Shown in pieces: positions 9,323-19,030 of a DNA stretch of 64,000 bases. Under the pieces are notes generated by a model. It had not been told where the DNA came from and did not search any database. It was given only the letters and a program-made list of their open reading frames with translations. Both the position numbers and the translations under genes were made by a program. The DNA comes from Kosakonia sacchari. Its GTDB lineage: Bacteria; Pseudomonadota; Gammaproteobacteria; Enterobacterales; Enterobacteriaceae. Where the stretch lies: NCBI GenBank assembly GCA_900109485.1, contig FOAY01000009.1, positions 62,001 through 126,000 of the forward strand, given 5' to 3'. Within the stretch, counting starts at the first letter, position 1, and each line of letters begins with the position of its first letter.

Positions 9323-10393
9323 TTACACCGTCACAACAGGCACGCGCGGCGCCAGTGCGCACATCAGTTCGTACCCAACCGTGCCAGCCGCCGCAGCGAC
9401 TTCATCGATTTTTATCTCCTTGCCCCACAGTTCGACTGGCGTACCGATACCAGCCTGCGGGCAAGGCGTTAAATCGACCGTAAGCATATCCATCGAAATT
9501 GCGCCGACCGTTGCGGTGCGGATCCCATCGACCAGTACCGGCGTGCCGGAAGGCGCAATGCGCGGATAACCATCGGCATAACCGCAGGCCACCACACCGA
9601 TACGCTGCTCCTCACTGGCGCGATAGCGGCAACCATAACCGACCGTTTCGCCCGCTTTCAGCGTTTGCACCGCGATAATTTCGCTGCTGAGCGTCATCAC
9701 CGGTCGGATACCGCTGTTGGCGACATCCTGCCACTGACCGGAGGGCGATGCGCCATACAGCACAATCCCCGGACGCACCCAGTCGAAATGCGCTTCAGGA
9801 TGCCATAACGTCGCCGCGGAGTTGGACAACGATCGCGGCGCATCCAGCCCTTCCGCCGCCTGCGCAATACGCGCCATCGGCCCGGCGATGCCGTCCGGGC
9901 GTTCGGCTTCGGCAAAGTGCGACATCAGGGTAATGCTGCTTACGTTGTTAATCGCCCGCAGTTGCTGCCACACCGTATGCACGCGCTCCGGCATAAAGCC
10001 AAGGCGATTCATGCCGCTGTTAATCTTCAGATAGATATCCAGCGGCGCTTGCAGTTGCGCATTTTGTAGCGCCTTAATCTGCCAGTTACTGTGCAGGCTG
10101 GTGGTCAGCCGGTATTTATCGAATAGCGGTAATTCATCGGCGTGAAAAAAACCTTCCAGCATCAGAATCGGCCCTTTCCAGCCGCGTTCACGCAGCAAAA
10201 TGGCCTCTTCGAGATTCAGCATCGCAAAACCATCCGTGCTGGCAAGCGAACGCCAGACGCGATCAATACCGTGACCGTATGCATTCGCCTTGACCACTGA
10301 CCAGACCTTCGCTGTTGGCGCAGCCCGACGCACGACCTGTAAGTTATTGCCTAACGCCTGTAAGCCCAGCGTGGCCAGAATCGGACGAGACAT
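9323..10393 (-). CDS. dadX: Catabolic alanine racemase
   Basis: PLP-dependent interconversion of L- and D-alanine, supplying D-alanine to DadA. The PLP lysine lies in VWSVVKANAYGHGIDR (about residue 34). Later conserved elements include INSGMNRLGF, RPGIVLYG and GAISMDMLTVDL. The second ATG (10393, MSRPILATL) gives 356 aa, matching E. coli DadX, and lies 6 bp after AAGGAA; the first ATG at 10396 is too close to it. It follows dadA by 18 bp, forming the dadAX operon. Confidence 0.95.
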   Translation of the reverse strand: MSRPILATLGLQALGNNLQVVRRAAPTAKVWSVVKANAYGHGIDRVWRSLASTDGFAMLNLEEAILLRERGWKGPILMLEGFFHADELPLFDKYRLTTSLHSNWQIKALQNAQLQAPLDIYLKINSGMNRLGFMPERVHTVWQQLRAINNVSSITLMSHFAEAERPDGIAGPMARIAQAAEGLDAPRSLSNSAATLWHPEAHFDWVRPGIVLYGASPSGQWQDVANSGIRPVMTLSSEIIAVQTLKAGETVGYGCRYRASEEQRIGVVACGYADGYPRIAPSGTPVLVDGIRTATVGAISMDMLTVDLTPCPQAGIGTPVELWGKEIKIDEVAAAAGTVGYELMCALAPRVPVVTV

Positions 10394-10411
10394 CATTTTT
10401 CCTTATATTTA

Positions 10412-11710
10412 TCAGTTATGAGCGCCATGCAGATGCTGTGCGCGTGCCGGGGTAAAGCCGGGTAAATAGCGGGCGACAGCGAGATCGTCAGCCGCAATAG
10501 CGGGCGTTTTGCCGGACATTAAATCACTGAGCAACTGACCGGAACCGCAGGCCATGGTCCAGCCCAGCGTACCGTGGCCGGTGTTGAGCCACAGATTTTT
10601 ATACGGCGTACGGCCAACAACCGGCGTACCATCCGGCGTCATTGGGCGCAGGCCGGTCCAGAATGTCGCCTCTTCAACGCGACCACCGCGCGGAAAGAGA
10701 TCGCGTACCACCATTTCCAGCGTTTCGCGGCGCGGTTGCAGCAGCTCGGTGTTGAAACCGACAATTTCCGCCATGCCGCCGACACGAATGCGCTGATCAA
10801 ACCGCGTAATGGCGATTTTGTAAGTTTCGTCGAGGATAGTGGAAACCGGCGCGCCGTCTTCCTGCGCGACAGGGATCGTCAGCGAGTAGCCTTTCAGCGG
10901 ATATACCGGAATATCAACAATGCCTTTCAGCAGCCCGGTTGACCACGAGCCGAAGGCCATTACATACGCATCGGCTTTTACCACCTCTTCGCCGCACTTC
11001 ACGCCATAGATGTTTTCGCCTTCATACAGCAGACGATCCACCGGCGTATTAAAGCGGAAGACCACCCCGGCCTGCTCTGCCATGCTGGCAAGTTGCTGGG
11101 TAAAAAGCTGGCAGTCGCCGGTTTCATCGTTCGGTAAACGCAGGCCGCCGGTTAATTTGTGCGCCACTTCCGCCAGCGCAGGTTCTACCTCAGCCAGACG
11201 CGCGGATTCCAGCAACTGGTAAGGAACGCCTGCATCCTGCAACACGGCAATGTCGCGGGTGGCGTTTTCATACTGTGCGGCGGTGCGAAAGAGCTGCAAG
11301 GTGCCGCCCTGCCGCCCTTCATACTGAATACCGGTAGTTTCACGTAGCAGCTTCAGGCAGTCGCGGCTGTACTCTGCCAGCCGCACCATACGCCCTTTGT
11401 TCTCTGCATAGTGCCGGGCGTCGCAGTTGCGCAGCATTTGCCACATCCATTTCAGTTGCGATGAGGTGCCGTCAAGGCTGATAGCAAGCGGTGCATGGCG
11501 CTGGAACATCCATTTGATGGCCTTCAGCGGCACACCCGGCGCGGCCCAGGGAGCGGCATAACCGGGAGAAATCTGCCCGGCATTACCGGCGCTGGTTTCC
11601 TGTGCCGGACCCGGCTGGCGGTCAATCACCGTGACATCATGACCCGCCTGACGCAAATACCAGGCACTGGCGACGCCCACAACGCCGCTTCCCAATACAA
11701 CAACTCGCAT
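10412..11710 (-). CDS. dadA: D-amino acid dehydrogenase, FAD-dependent
   Basis: Membrane-associated flavoenzyme that oxidises D-alanine (and other D-amino acids) to pyruvate and ammonia, passing electrons to the respiratory chain. The N-terminal Rossmann FAD motif is [17 protein letters not shown]. The DAO-family C-terminal element [14 protein letters not shown] and [20 protein letters not shown] are present. ATG 11710 has GGAGAGGG upstream and gives 432 aa, identical in length to E. coli; the frame extends 8 codons upstream without support. First gene of dadAX; a CRP-type site lies about 90 bp upstream. Confidence 0.96.
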   Translation of the reverse strand: MRVVVLGSGVVGVASAWYLRQAGHDVTVIDRQPGPAQETSAGNAGQISPGYAAPWAAPGVPLKAIKWMFQRHAPLAISLDGTSSQLKWMWQMLRNCDARHYAENKGRMVRLAEYSRDCLKLLRETTGIQYEGRQGGTLQLFRTAAQYENATRDIAVLQDAGVPYQLLESARLAEVEPALAEVAHKLTGGLRLPNDETGDCQLFTQQLASMAEQAGVVFRFNTPVDRLLYEGENIYGVKCGEEVVKADAYVMAFGSWSTGLLKGIVDIPVYPLKGYSLTIPVAQEDGAPVSTILDETYKIAITRFDQRIRVGGMAEIVGFNTELLQPRRETLEMVVRDLFPRGGRVEEATFWTGLRPMTPDGTPVVGRTPYKNLWLNTGHGTLGWTMACGSGQLLSDLMSGKTPAIAADDLAVARYLPGFTPARAQHLHGAHN

Positions 11711-12027
11711 ATCCCTCTCCTGTGAGTAAAGCACGATCGTCTAATTACAAATTGATAACCCAGATGAAAATATTATTCAACATATGGCTTTTTTATGGTG
11801 ACACTCCTCACAGCTTCGCCGTATCACAAGGCCTGCGATTATTTAGCATCTCCTGCTGTGCGGCATTTCGCCGCAGTATAAAATTTTGCAAAAGCGGCTA
11901 TTAAGACCTGTGGCAGGTTCAAAATTCGCGAACAAAAAAGTGCCCTTCCGTACAGAATTGATTGCGTGTTCTATGCTTGAAATGAGACGCTCCATACAGA
12001 GAGTGTTCTAACAATGAGGGCGCGCTA
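11711..12027. other. Divergent dadA / ycgB regulatory region
   Basis: About 315 bp without a gene. It must contain the minus-strand dadAX promoter and the plus-strand ycgB promoter. A CRP-type palindrome is at 11797-11812. AT-rich stretches around 11760-11790 could bind Lrp, a known dadAX regulator in E. coli, but I cannot define a site. A short plus-strand ORF here (11722-11904) lacks coding character. Confidence 0.6.
11797..11812. promoter_or_regulatory. CRP-type site upstream of dadAX
   Basis: GGTGA-CACTCC-TCACA matches TGTGA-N6-TCACA at 9 of 10 conserved positions. It is centred about 95 bp upstream of the dadA start codon. Cyclic AMP-CRP control of dadAX is established in E. coli; assignment here is by motif. 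Confidence 0.6.
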
Positions 12028-13560
12028 ATGGCTACGATTGACTCAATGAATAAGGACTCTATTCGTCTGAGTGATGGACCCGACTGGACTTTTGATCTAC
12101 TGGATGTCTATCTGGCCGAAATCGACCGGGTGGCAAAACTTTATCGGCTGGATACCTATCCGCATCAAATTGAAGTCATTACTTCAGAACAGATGATGGA
12201 TGCCTACTCCAGCGTCGGTATGCCGATCAACTACCCTCACTGGTCGTTTGGTAAGAAATTCATTGAAACCGAACGGCTCTATAAACACGGGCAACAGGGG
12301 CTGGCTTACGAGATTGTCATTAACTCCAACCCGTGTATCGCTTATCTGATGGAAGAAAATACCATCACCATGCAAGCGCTGGTGATGGCGCATGCCTGCT
12401 ATGGGCACAACTCTTTCTTTAAGAATAACTACCTGTTCCGTAGCTGGACCGACGCCAGTTCCATTGTCGATTACCTTATTTTCGCGCGGAAATACATTAC
12501 CGACTGCGAAGAGCGGTACGGCGTCGATGAAGTCGAAAAGCTGCTCGACTCGTGCCATGCGTTGATGAACTACGGGGTGGATCGCTACAAACGTCCGCAA
12601 AAAATCTCGTTGCAGGAGGAGAAAGCCCGGCAGAAAAGCCGCGAGGAGTATCTGCAAAGCCAGGTGAATATGCTGTGGCGTACGCTGCCGAAACGCGAAG
12701 AGGAGCGAACCATCGCCGAAACGCGCCGCTATCCGTCTGAGCCGCAGGAGAACCTGCTCTATTTTATGGAGAAGAACGCGCCGTTGCTGGAGTCATGGCA
12801 GCGTGAGATCCTGCGCATCGTGCGTAAAGTCAGCCAGTATTTCTACCCGCAAAAACAGACGCAGGTGATGAATGAAGGCTGGGCGACGTTCTGGCATTAC
12901 ACCATCCTCAACCATCTCTACGATGAAGGGAAAGTGACCGACCGCTTTATGCTGGAATTCCTGCACAGTCACACCAACGTTGTGTTCCAGCCCCCCTATA
13001 ACAGCCCGTGGTACAGCGGAATTAACCCGTATGCGCTTGGCTTTGCCATGTTCCAGGATATTAAGCGTATTTGCCAGTCGCCGACGGACGAAGACCGCTA
13101 CTGGTTCCCGGATATTGCCGGTTCCGACTGGCTGGAAACGCTGCATTTCGCCATGCGCGATTTTAAAGATGAAAGCTTCATTAGCCAGTTTATGTCGCCG
13201 AAAATCATGCGTGATTTTCGCTTCTTTACCGTGCTGGATGACGATCGCAATAACTACCTTGAGATCGCGGCAATCCATAATGAAGAGGGATACCGGGAAA
13301 TTCGCTCCCGCCTGTCGTCGCAATACAACCTCAGCAATCTGGAGCCCAACATTCAGGTCTGGAATGTCGATCTGCGCGGCGATCGCTCATTAACGCTGCG
13401 TTATATTCCGCATAACCGCGCACCGCTGGATAAAGGCCGCCGGGAAGTACTGAAACACGTGCATCGCCTGTGGGGATTTGATGTGCTGCTGGAGCAGCAA
13501 AATGAAGATGGCAGCGTGGAACTGCTGGAAAGATGCCCGCCCCGGCAGAGCAGCTTGTAA
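12028..13560 (+). CDS. ycgB: SpoVR family protein YcgB
   Basis: A 510-residue soluble protein of the SpoVR family, named for a Bacillus spore-cortex gene; its molecular function in enterobacteria is unknown. Conserved landmarks include YPHWSFGKKF, VMAHACYGHNSFFKNN, MNEGWATFWHY and YSGINPYALGF. The His/Glu pattern of HACYGH and NEGWATFWHY suggests a metal site, which is inference. ATG 12028 sits after GAGGGCGCG. In E. coli the gene is under RpoS control. It is followed by a strong terminator shared with fadR. Confidence 0.93.
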   Translation: MATIDSMNKDSIRLSDGPDWTFDLLDVYLAEIDRVAKLYRLDTYPHQIEVITSEQMMDAYSSVGMPINYPHWSFGKKFIETERLYKHGQQGLAYEIVINSNPCIAYLMEENTITMQALVMAHACYGHNSFFKNNYLFRSWTDASSIVDYLIFARKYITDCEERYGVDEVEKLLDSCHALMNYGVDRYKRPQKISLQEEKARQKSREEYLQSQVNMLWRTLPKREEERTIAETRRYPSEPQENLLYFMEKNAPLLESWQREILRIVRKVSQYFYPQKQTQVMNEGWATFWHYTILNHLYDEGKVTDRFMLEFLHSHTNVVFQPPYNSPWYSGINPYALGFAMFQDIKRICQSPTDEDRYWFPDIAGSDWLETLHFAMRDFKDESFISQFMSPKIMRDFRFFTVLDDDRNNYLEIAAIHNEEGYREIRSRLSSQYNLSNLEPNIQVWNVDLRGDRSLTLRYIPHNRAPLDKGRREVLKHVHRLWGFDVLLEQQNEDGSVELLERCPPRQSSL

Positions 13561-13562
13561 CG

Positions 13563-13593
13563 AAAAAACCCTCTGTTCGCAGAGGGTTTTTTT
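13563..13593. terminator. Bidirectional terminator between ycgB and fadR
   Basis: AAACCCTCTG and CAGAGGGTTT pair in a 10-bp stem around a 4-base loop, with an A run before and T run after, serving both convergent genes. Confidence 0.92.
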
Positions 13594-13595
13594 GC

Positions 13596-14315
13596 TTAAC
13601 GAACCTGCAATGCTAAATCGCCAGGCATCGTTTTCTGCATACGGTGCCAGATTTCACCGCTTTCATGGCCGTAACGACGCACCAGCTCATAAACTTTTTC
13701 GTACTGCGCCTGTTCGCACACTTCAGCAAGCTGGTGATAAAAACCAAGCGCCAGGCTGCGGGCTTCCGGGCTGGAGAAGTAATGACGCCCGATGCGGGTG
13801 TACAGCCCTTTCATGCCGTTGAGAATCAGCCCATAGATTGGGTTGCCGGAGGCAAACGCCAGCCCACGGAAAACGTTGTAATCCAGATCGGCGAACGCAT
13901 CGGCGTGATCTTCCACCTCGCGCGCTTTGGCCAATACCTGCAACGCTTGATCCGGATGCAGACGGAATGCCGTACGAATAAAGATTGTTGAGATATTGGT
14001 ACGCACCGACAGCAGATTATCGATCAGTTGAGGAACGCTTTCGTGATCCAGACGCGCCAGTGTTTCGAGAATATTCAGCCCCGATGTTTCCCAGAAGTTA
14101 TTCACTTTCGTGGGTTTGCCGTGCTGAATAGTCAACCAGCCATCACGAGCCAGACGCTGCAACACTTCGCGCAACGTGGTACGAGTGACGCCGATCAGTT
14201 CAGAGAGTTCGCGTTCAGCCGGAAGAATCGATCCTGGCGGAAAGCGACTATTCCAGATACTTTCGATAATGTATTCTTCCGCGAAACCCGCCGGGCTCTG
14301 CGCCTTAATGACCAT
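13596..14315 (-). CDS. fadR: Fatty acid metabolism regulator FadR
   Basis: GntR-family dimer that represses fad degradation genes and activates fabA/fabB; long-chain acyl-CoA releases it from DNA. The N-terminal winged helix reads [21 protein letters not shown] with the wing in [14 protein letters not shown]. The C-terminal all-alpha domain contains the acyl-CoA pocket segment [27 protein letters not shown] 14315 ([16 protein letters not shown]) gives 239 aa, as in E. coli; a TTG two codons upstream is unlikely. Candidate FadR operators lie ahead of fadD in this same window. Confidence 0.96.
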   Translation of the reverse strand: MVIKAQSPAGFAEEYIIESIWNSRFPPGSILPAERELSELIGVTRTTLREVLQRLARDGWLTIQHGKPTKVNNFWETSGLNILETLARLDHESVPQLIDNLLSVRTNISTIFIRTAFRLHPDQALQVLAKAREVEDHADAFADLDYNVFRGLAFASGNPIYGLILNGMKGLYTRIGRHYFSSPEARSLALGFYHQLAEVCEQAQYEKVYELVRRYGHESGEIWHRMQKTMPGDLALQVR

Positions 14316-14644
14316 AGACAAATTTCCATTACACAGCTAAGCAAAGGACACTCATCATACCAGACCCCGTCCGGGGCAGGTAGCGTACGGCAAGAAGAAA
14401 AAAGGGGATCGCATCTCCATTTTCGTGATTTTACAAGGCTTAACCCCGTTTTCCGCATGCCTTTCATTTGAAACAAACCAGAATCTATCAATATTTTGTT
14501 TCGCGCAAAATAACAGCAAGTTTATTCCCAATTTGACATTCCGCATGATAAACATTCGATTACGTATTATTTTGATGCCTGCTAGTGGCCTCGACAATGA
14601 TTTCGTTTACACTGCGTTGTCTACGCATCTCCAGGGAAAAGATT
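14316..14644. other. fadR-dsbB intergenic region, lacking nhaB
   Basis: About 330 bp with only short, unsupported frames. In E. coli and many relatives the nhaB Na+/H+ antiporter gene lies between fadR and dsbB. Here it is absent and the remaining DNA is far too short to hold it. I recognise no nhaB fragment. Promoters for fadR (minus) and dsbB (plus) must be here. Confidence 0.7.
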
Positions 14645-15175
14645 ATGTTGCGATATTTAAATGAGTGCTCGCGTGGGCGCGGTGCCTGGATTCTTATGGC
14701 ACTTACTGCGTTTGCACTTGAAATGGTCGCGCTGTGGTTCCAGCATGTGATGCTGCTGAAACCCTGCGTGCTTTGTATTTATGAACGTTGTGCGCTATTC
14801 GGTGTGATGGGCGCAGGTATTGTGGGTGCCATAGCACCTAAAACGCCGCTCCGCTATGTCGCTCTGGTTATCTGGATTTACAGCGCTATTCGCGGTATCC
14901 AGCTCGCCTGGGAGCATACGATGATTCAGTTACACCCTTCGCCGTTTATGACCTGCGATTTCGCCGCGCGTTTTCCTGCGTGGCTGCCGCTCAATAAATG
15001 GCTGCCGCAAGTGTTTGTTGCTACAGGTGATTGTGCAGAACGTCAGTGGGAGTTTCTGACGCTGGACATGCCGCAATGGCTGCTGGGCATTTTTGTTGCT
15101 TATCTGATTGTTGCGCTGCTGGTACTGATTGCCCAGCCGTTCAAACCGAAAAAACGCGATCTGTTCGGTCGCTAA
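14645..15175 (+). CDS. dsbB: Disulfide bond formation protein DsbB
   Basis: Inner-membrane quinone reductase that reoxidises DsbA in the periplasm. Four membrane segments are visible. Both functional Cys pairs are intact: Cys41-Cys44 in KPCVLCIYE, and the second periplasmic loop pair in MTCDFAA and TGDCAERQW (about 104 and 130). Length 176 aa matches E. coli. The start ATG 14645 ([15 protein letters not shown]) follows CAGGGAAAA; the open frame extends further upstream. A terminator follows directly. Confidence 0.96.
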   Translation: MLRYLNECSRGRGAWILMALTAFALEMVALWFQHVMLLKPCVLCIYERCALFGVMGAGIVGAIAPKTPLRYVALVIWIYSAIRGIQLAWEHTMIQLHPSPFMTCDFAARFPAWLPLNKWLPQVFVATGDCAERQWEFLTLDMPQWLLGIFVAYLIVALLVLIAQPFKPKKRDLFGR

Positions 15176-15203
15176 AAAAACGCTCCTTCGGGAGCGTTTT
15201 TTT
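15174..15203 (+). terminator. Terminator after dsbB
   Basis: AACGCTCC-TTCG-GGAGCGTT forms an 8-bp stem with a UUCG tetraloop and a long T run. Confidence 0.93.
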
Positions 15204-15401
15204 ATGCCTCACTGCATTACTTGCCTTAACAGGGAAAGCGCATCTGGCGCTTCGCTTCAGATTTAATTGACTACATACGCCATTAATTTCACTGAATATC
15301 TCTGGCGATATTTCGACGATATATAAAACGTGAAGGTGAAGAGCCGTTAATTGCAGCGTAATAAATTAACGCTTTATTTTCGTGACAGACACTTCGGCAG
15401 A

Positions 15402-15863
15402 TCAATCCGCCCATTCTGGTTTATTGAGGATATGATCCTGCCAGTCCTGGACTTCCGATTCTTTCACCGCAATATGCCGTACCGAGATACGCTCCGCATG
15501 CATCGCCGCTTTCGACCCGGTACGCAGCGGATGCCACAGCGGCAGCGATTTCCCTTCAGCCAGCAGACGGTAAGCGCAGCTCGGCGGCAGCCATTCGAAG
15601 GTGGGCAGATTTTCACGCGTCAGCTTAATGCAGTCCGGTTCATACTCGAAGCGCCGCTCGTAGTTGCGGCACTGGCAGGTTTTGATATTCAACTGACGGC
15701 AGGCCACGTTGGTGAAGTAGATTTCGTCGGTGTCTTCATCCATCAGTTTATGCAGGCAGCACTGACCGCAGCCGTCGCACAGCGATTCCCACTCCGCGTC
15801 GGTCATTTGTTCGAGGGTTTTGCTTTGCCAGAAAGGAGTGTCGCTCATGATGAAATCCGCCAT
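15402..15863 (-). CDS. ycgN: YcgN family cysteine-cluster protein (UPF0260)
   Basis: A 153-residue cytosolic protein whose conserved cysteines suggest a metal or Fe-S site: [11 protein letters not shown] near residue 30, then [26 protein letters not shown] and PSCAYRL. This is the CxxCxxCC zinc/iron-chelating cluster family; cellular function is unknown. The C-terminus [20 protein letters not shown] is strongly conserved. ATG 15863 (MADFIMSD) gives the usual family length; an internal ATG at 15848 is possible. Gene order ycgL-ycgM-ycgN on the minus strand is conserved next to minCDE. Confidence 0.92.
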   Translation of the reverse strand: MADFIMSDTPFWQSKTLEQMTDAEWESLCDGCGQCCLHKLMDEDTDEIYFTNVACRQLNIKTCQCRNYERRFEYEPDCIKLTRENLPTFEWLPPSCAYRLLAEGKSLPLWHPLRTGSKAAMHAERISVRHIAVKESEVQDWQDHILNKPEWAD

Positions 15864-15910
15864 TGAAATCCAGGGTGCACCTTATAACCAGTCTGGCATG
15901 CGGATGCAAG

Positions 15911-15936
15911 TTTTGCCGCCGGATTAAGGCGGCAAA
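15911..15936. other. Perfect 9-bp inverted repeat between ycgM and ycgN
   Basis: TTTGCCGCC (15912-15920) and GGCGGCAAA (15928-15936) pair perfectly around 7 bases. The T run is on the 5' side for both readings, so it is a poor intrinsic terminator. It may be a transcript-stabilising hairpin in the ycgM-ycgN message. Confidence 0.55.
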
Positions 15937-15941
15937 TCGCC

Positions 15942-16601
15942 TTACAGAACGCGGGTCGACAGAGAAAAACCGTTGAAACTGACTTCCAGCTCGTCGCCGC
16001 TGTGCAGCGGGCCAACGCCGTCCGGCGTACCGGTCAGGATCACATCCCCCGCTTTCAACGTAAAGAAACGGCTCATATAGGCAATCAGCGGCACGATTTT
16101 GTGGATCATGTCCGCCGTGGTGCCCTGCTGGCGCACTTCACCGTTGATTTTCAGCCCGAGCGGCGTATTTTGCGGATCGCTGGTAAATTCCGCCGCGGGA
16201 ATGAAACCGGAGATCGGGCAGGAGTTATCAAAGCCTTTGGCTTTTTCCCACGGTTGCCCCGCTTTCTTCATTTTGCCTTGCAGATCGCGCAGCGTAAGAT
16301 CGAGCGCAACGCCGTACCCTGCAATCGCTTTTTTGACGTGCTCTTCCGTTGCCTGGCGCAATGTGGCGCCAATCAGCACGGCCAGTTCAACTTCGTGATG
16401 TACCGAGCCAAAATCCTGCGGCAGAGCCAGCGGCTGGCGGATATCGCACAGCGCGGTTTCCGGTTTGATAAACAGCACCGGCTCTTCAGGGGTGGCGCTC
16501 CCCATCTCCTGAATATGTTTCGCATAGTTGCTGCCAACGCAAACCACTTTACTCACTGGGTAATCCAGCAGTGCGCCCTGCCAGTTATGATGTTGATACA
16601 T
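15942..16601 (-). CDS. ycgM: Fumarylacetoacetate hydrolase family protein YcgM
   Basis: 219-residue FAH-superfamily hydrolase/decarboxylase of the acylpyruvase (FAHD1-like) type. The metal-binding acidic residues lie in VHHEVELAVLIG, and downstream in GVALDLTLRDLQ. The GDVILTGTPDGVGPL motif near the C-terminus is typical of the family. Relatives cleave acylpyruvates or decarboxylate oxaloacetate; which substrate applies here cannot be read from sequence. ATG 16601 follows AGGGGAAAAAC in the complement. Confidence 0.92.
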   Translation of the reverse strand: MYQHHNWQGALLDYPVSKVVCVGSNYAKHIQEMGSATPEEPVLFIKPETALCDIRQPLALPQDFGSVHHEVELAVLIGATLRQATEEHVKKAIAGYGVALDLTLRDLQGKMKKAGQPWEKAKGFDNSCPISGFIPAAEFTSDPQNTPLGLKINGEVRQQGTTADMIHKIVPLIAYMSRFFTLKAGDVILTGTPDGVGPLHSGDELEVSFNGFSLSTRVL

Positions 16602-16699
16602 GTTTTTCCCCTAAGTAACACATTGAACATGAGCGAAAAATGACTATCCGCGCCGCCTGACGGTTTGTCAAATCTCAATATGTTACGGCTTTAGCCGCA

Positions 16700-16735
16700 A
16701 GGAAAATAAGCAGCGGCAGAAAATTCTGCCGCTGT
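16700..16735 (-). terminator. Terminator after ycgL
   Basis: CAGCGGCAGAA (16711-16721) and TTCTGCCGCTG (16724-16734) form a perfect GC-rich stem. On the minus strand it is followed by CTTATTTTCC, consistent with termination of ycgL transcripts. Confidence 0.75.
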
Positions 16736-16746
16736 GGGAGAGGAGA

Positions 16747-17022
16747 TTATTGTTTGTCGTTATCAGCAAGATGCTGTTTGAGTAAATTTTCCGGCGGCGG
16801 CGGTAATTGCAAATAATAGCCCTGAGTGGTCAGTGCTTCTTTTACTTTTTCCAAATCAGCGCCGACCAGTTTTTTACGCCCATCGAGGGGTAAAATCATT
16901 GCCAGCTGCGGTTGACCAAAGCTTTGCATTAAGGTCTCCGGCACGCGGGAAAAATCGTCTCTTTTTTCGACATACAGATAAGTCTGATCGCGTCGGGTAC
17001 TTCGGTAGATCACACAAAACAT
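16747..17022 (-). CDS. ycgL: YcgL domain-containing protein
   Basis: A 91-residue protein with the conserved YcgL core: [40 protein letters not shown] and [14 protein letters not shown]. Function is not known. The E. coli protein has a few extra N-terminal residues; here no ATG or GTG is available just upstream, so ATG 17022 is used. It is divergent from minC across about 120 bp. Confidence 0.9.
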   Translation of the reverse strand: MFCVIYRSTRRDQTYLYVEKRDDFSRVPETLMQSFGQPQLAMILPLDGRKKLVGADLEKVKEALTTQGYYLQLPPPPENLLKQHLADNDKQ

Positions 17023-17144
17023 ACTTTTACTCGGAATTAGCGGGTGGTTACTTGCCTGAATATAATAGTGACTATAACATGCCTGATAGTCTTCGGAATA
17101 TTGCTCCGTGTGCGAGCGATAATAGCAAAATGAGTAAGGTCAGG

Positions 17145-17837
17145 ATGTCAAACACGCCCATCGAGCTAAAAGGCAGTAGTTTTACCTTATCAGTGGTTCA
17201 CTTGCATGATGCAAAACCCGAGGTTATTCGTCAGGCGTTAGAAGACAAAATCGCTCAGGCTCCTGCTTTTCTACAACATGCCCCCGTGGTTGTTAATGTC
17301 TCTGCGCTGGAAGGCCCGGTTAACTGGCCCCAGTTACAAAAGACTATTGCCGCATCCGGGCTGCGCGTTGTCGGCATCAGCGGTTGTAAAGATACCGAAC
17401 TGAAAGCAGAAATCGAACGCGCCGGGCTTCCCTTACTGACAGAAGGCAAAGAGAAAGCGCCGCGTCAGGTCAGCGCCCCGGAACCCGCGCCGGTTGTTAC
17501 TCCGGTCACAAAAACACGCCTGGTTGATATGCCAGTTCGTTCCGGTCAACGCATTTATGCACCACACTGTGATCTGATTGTGACCAGCCACGTTAGCGCA
17601 GGCGCAGAGTTAATTGCCGACGGCAATATCCACGTCTACGGCATGATGCGCGGCCGCGCGCTGGCGGGTGCCAGCGGCGATAAAGAAGCACAAATATTTT
17701 GCACACATCTCACGCCGGAGCTGGTCTCCATTGCGGGAGAGTACTGGCTGAGCGATAAAATCCCGGCCGAATTTTATGGCAAAGCGGCGCGTTTGCAGTT
17801 AATTAACGACGCTTTGACAATTCAACCCTTAAATTAA
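17145..17837 (+). CDS. minC: Septum site-determining protein MinC
   Basis: FtsZ inhibitor; recruited to the membrane by MinD, it blocks Z-ring assembly near the poles. N-terminal FtsZ-interacting domain (about 1-105: [15 protein letters not shown]...[20 protein letters not shown]), a Pro/Ala-rich linker, and a C-terminal beta-helix with the MinD-binding segment [17 protein letters not shown] start at ATG 17145, after TAAGGTCAGG, giving 230 aa (231 in E. coli). The open frame continues upstream over the ycgL region without family similarity. First gene of minCDE. Confidence 0.96.
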   Translation: MSNTPIELKGSSFTLSVVHLHDAKPEVIRQALEDKIAQAPAFLQHAPVVVNVSALEGPVNWPQLQKTIAASGLRVVGISGCKDTELKAEIERAGLPLLTEGKEKAPRQVSAPEPAPVVTPVTKTRLVDMPVRSGQRIYAPHCDLIVTSHVSAGAELIADGNIHVYGMMRGRALAGASGDKEAQIFCTHLTPELVSIAGEYWLSDKIPAEFYGKAARLQLINDALTIQPLN

Positions 17838-17859
17838 GCCCTTTTAACAAGGAACTCCT

Positions 17860-18672
17860 ATGGCACGCATTATTGTTGTTACTTCGGGTAAAGGGGGCGT
17901 TGGCAAGACCACCTCCAGCGCGGCCATCGCTACTGGTTTAGCCCAGAAGGGCAAAAAGACCGTAGTTATCGATTTCGATATTGGGCTGCGTAACCTTGAC
18001 TTGATCATGGGTTGCGAGCGCCGCGTTGTGTACGATTTCGTGAACGTCATTCAGGGCGATGCCACGCTGAACCAGGCGCTGATTAAAGATAAGCGCACGG
18101 AAAATCTCTATATTCTCCCGGCGTCGCAGACCCGCGACAAAGACGCCCTCACCCGCGATGGCGTGGATAAAGTGCTCGAAGATCTAAAGAAAATGGACTT
18201 CGATTTTATCGTCTGCGACTCCCCGGCGGGCATCGAAACCGGTGCGCTGATGGCGCTCTATTTCGCCGATGAAGCGATCATTACCACTAACCCGGAAGTC
18301 TCGTCTGTACGCGACTCTGACCGTATCCTCGGCATTCTGGCTTCCAAGTCTCGCCGCGCGGAAAATAGTGAAGAGCCGATTAAAGAACATCTGCTGCTGA
18401 CGCGCTATAACCCCGGTCGTGTGAACCGTGGCGACATGTTGAGCATGGAAGATGTGCTGGAAATTCTGCGTATCAAACTGGTTGGCGTGATCCCGGAAGA
18501 TCAATCCGTGCTGCGCGCATCGAACCAGGGTGAGCCTGTGATTCTGGATACCAATGCTGACGCCGGTAAAGCGTATGCCGATGCCGTCGATCGTCTGCTG
18601 GGAGAAGAACGCCCTTTCCGCTTCATCGAAGAAGAGAAGAAAGGTTTCCTCAAACGCCTGTTCGGAGGATAA
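17860..18672 (+). CDS. minD: Septum site-determining protein MinD
   Basis: Membrane-associated ATPase that oscillates pole to pole, recruiting MinC. Deviant Walker A GKGGVGKTT lies at residues 9-18, with DFDIGLRNLDL and DSPAGIETGALMAL following. The C-terminal amphipathic membrane-targeting helix KKGFLKRLFGG is intact. 270 aa, as in E. coli. It follows minC by 22 bp with AAGGA before the ATG, and minE starts 3 bp after its stop. Confidence 0.97.
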   Translation: MARIIVVTSGKGGVGKTTSSAAIATGLAQKGKKTVVIDFDIGLRNLDLIMGCERRVVYDFVNVIQGDATLNQALIKDKRTENLYILPASQTRDKDALTRDGVDKVLEDLKKMDFDFIVCDSPAGIETGALMALYFADEAIITTNPEVSSVRDSDRILGILASKSRRAENSEEPIKEHLLLTRYNPGRVNRGDMLSMEDVLEILRIKLVGVIPEDQSVLRASNQGEPVILDTNADAGKAYADAVDRLLGEERPFRFIEEEKKGFLKRLFGG

Positions 18673-18675
18673 GTT

Positions 18676-18942
18676 ATGGCATTACTCGACTTTTTTCTCT
18701 CCAGAAAAAAGAATACAGCCAGCATTGCGAAAGAGCGCCTGCAAATTATTGTTGCGGAACGTCGTCGTAGTGACGCGGAACCCCATTATTTACCGCAGCT
18801 CAAGCGGGATATTCTGGAAGTGATCTGCAAGTACGTGCAAATCGATCCGGAAATGGTAACCGTGCAGCTGGAACAAAAAGGGGACGATATTTCCATTCTG
18901 GAACTTAACGTTACCCTGCCGGAAACGGAAGAAACGAAATAA
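18676..18942 (+). CDS. minE: Cell division topological specificity factor MinE
   Basis: Stimulates MinD ATPase and releases MinC from midcell so that division is placed centrally. N-terminal membrane-binding helix [15 protein letters not shown], anti-MinCD segment [13 protein letters not shown], then the dimerising topological-specificity domain (about 35-88). 88 aa as in E. coli. Overlapping codon context (GGAGGATAAGTT ATG) suggests tight coupling to minD. Confidence 0.96.
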   Translation: MALLDFFLSRKKNTASIAKERLQIIVAERRRSDAEPHYLPQLKRDILEVICKYVQIDPEMVTVQLEQKGDDISILELNVTLPETEETK

Positions 18943-18963
18943 AGCTCCCGTTTTCCGGGCATT

Positions 18964-18993
18964 AAAAAAGGCAGAAGAAATTCTGCCTTTTTT
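18964..18993. terminator. Bidirectional terminator between minE and rnd
   Basis: AAAAGGCAGAA and TTCTGCCTTTT form an 11-bp stem around a 4-base loop, with A/T runs usable in both directions. Confidence 0.92.
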
Positions 18994-19030
18994 GTTTATT
19001 TCAGCGAAACACTGTAATTATTTACAGCTA

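Noticed and set aside
11722-11904. 60-codon ORF in the dadA-ycgB gap
   Set aside because: No plausible ribosome-binding site or family similarity; the region is a divergent promoter with a CRP-type site.
16711-16734. Possible REP-type repetitive element
   Set aside because: A single perfect hairpin with a T-rich tail on the ycgL strand fits a terminator; no second copy is seen in the window.
16833-17144. Upstream extension of the minC frame by about 100 codons
   Set aside because: Overlaps ycgL on the other strand and has no MinC similarity; the ATG at 17145 gives the family length.
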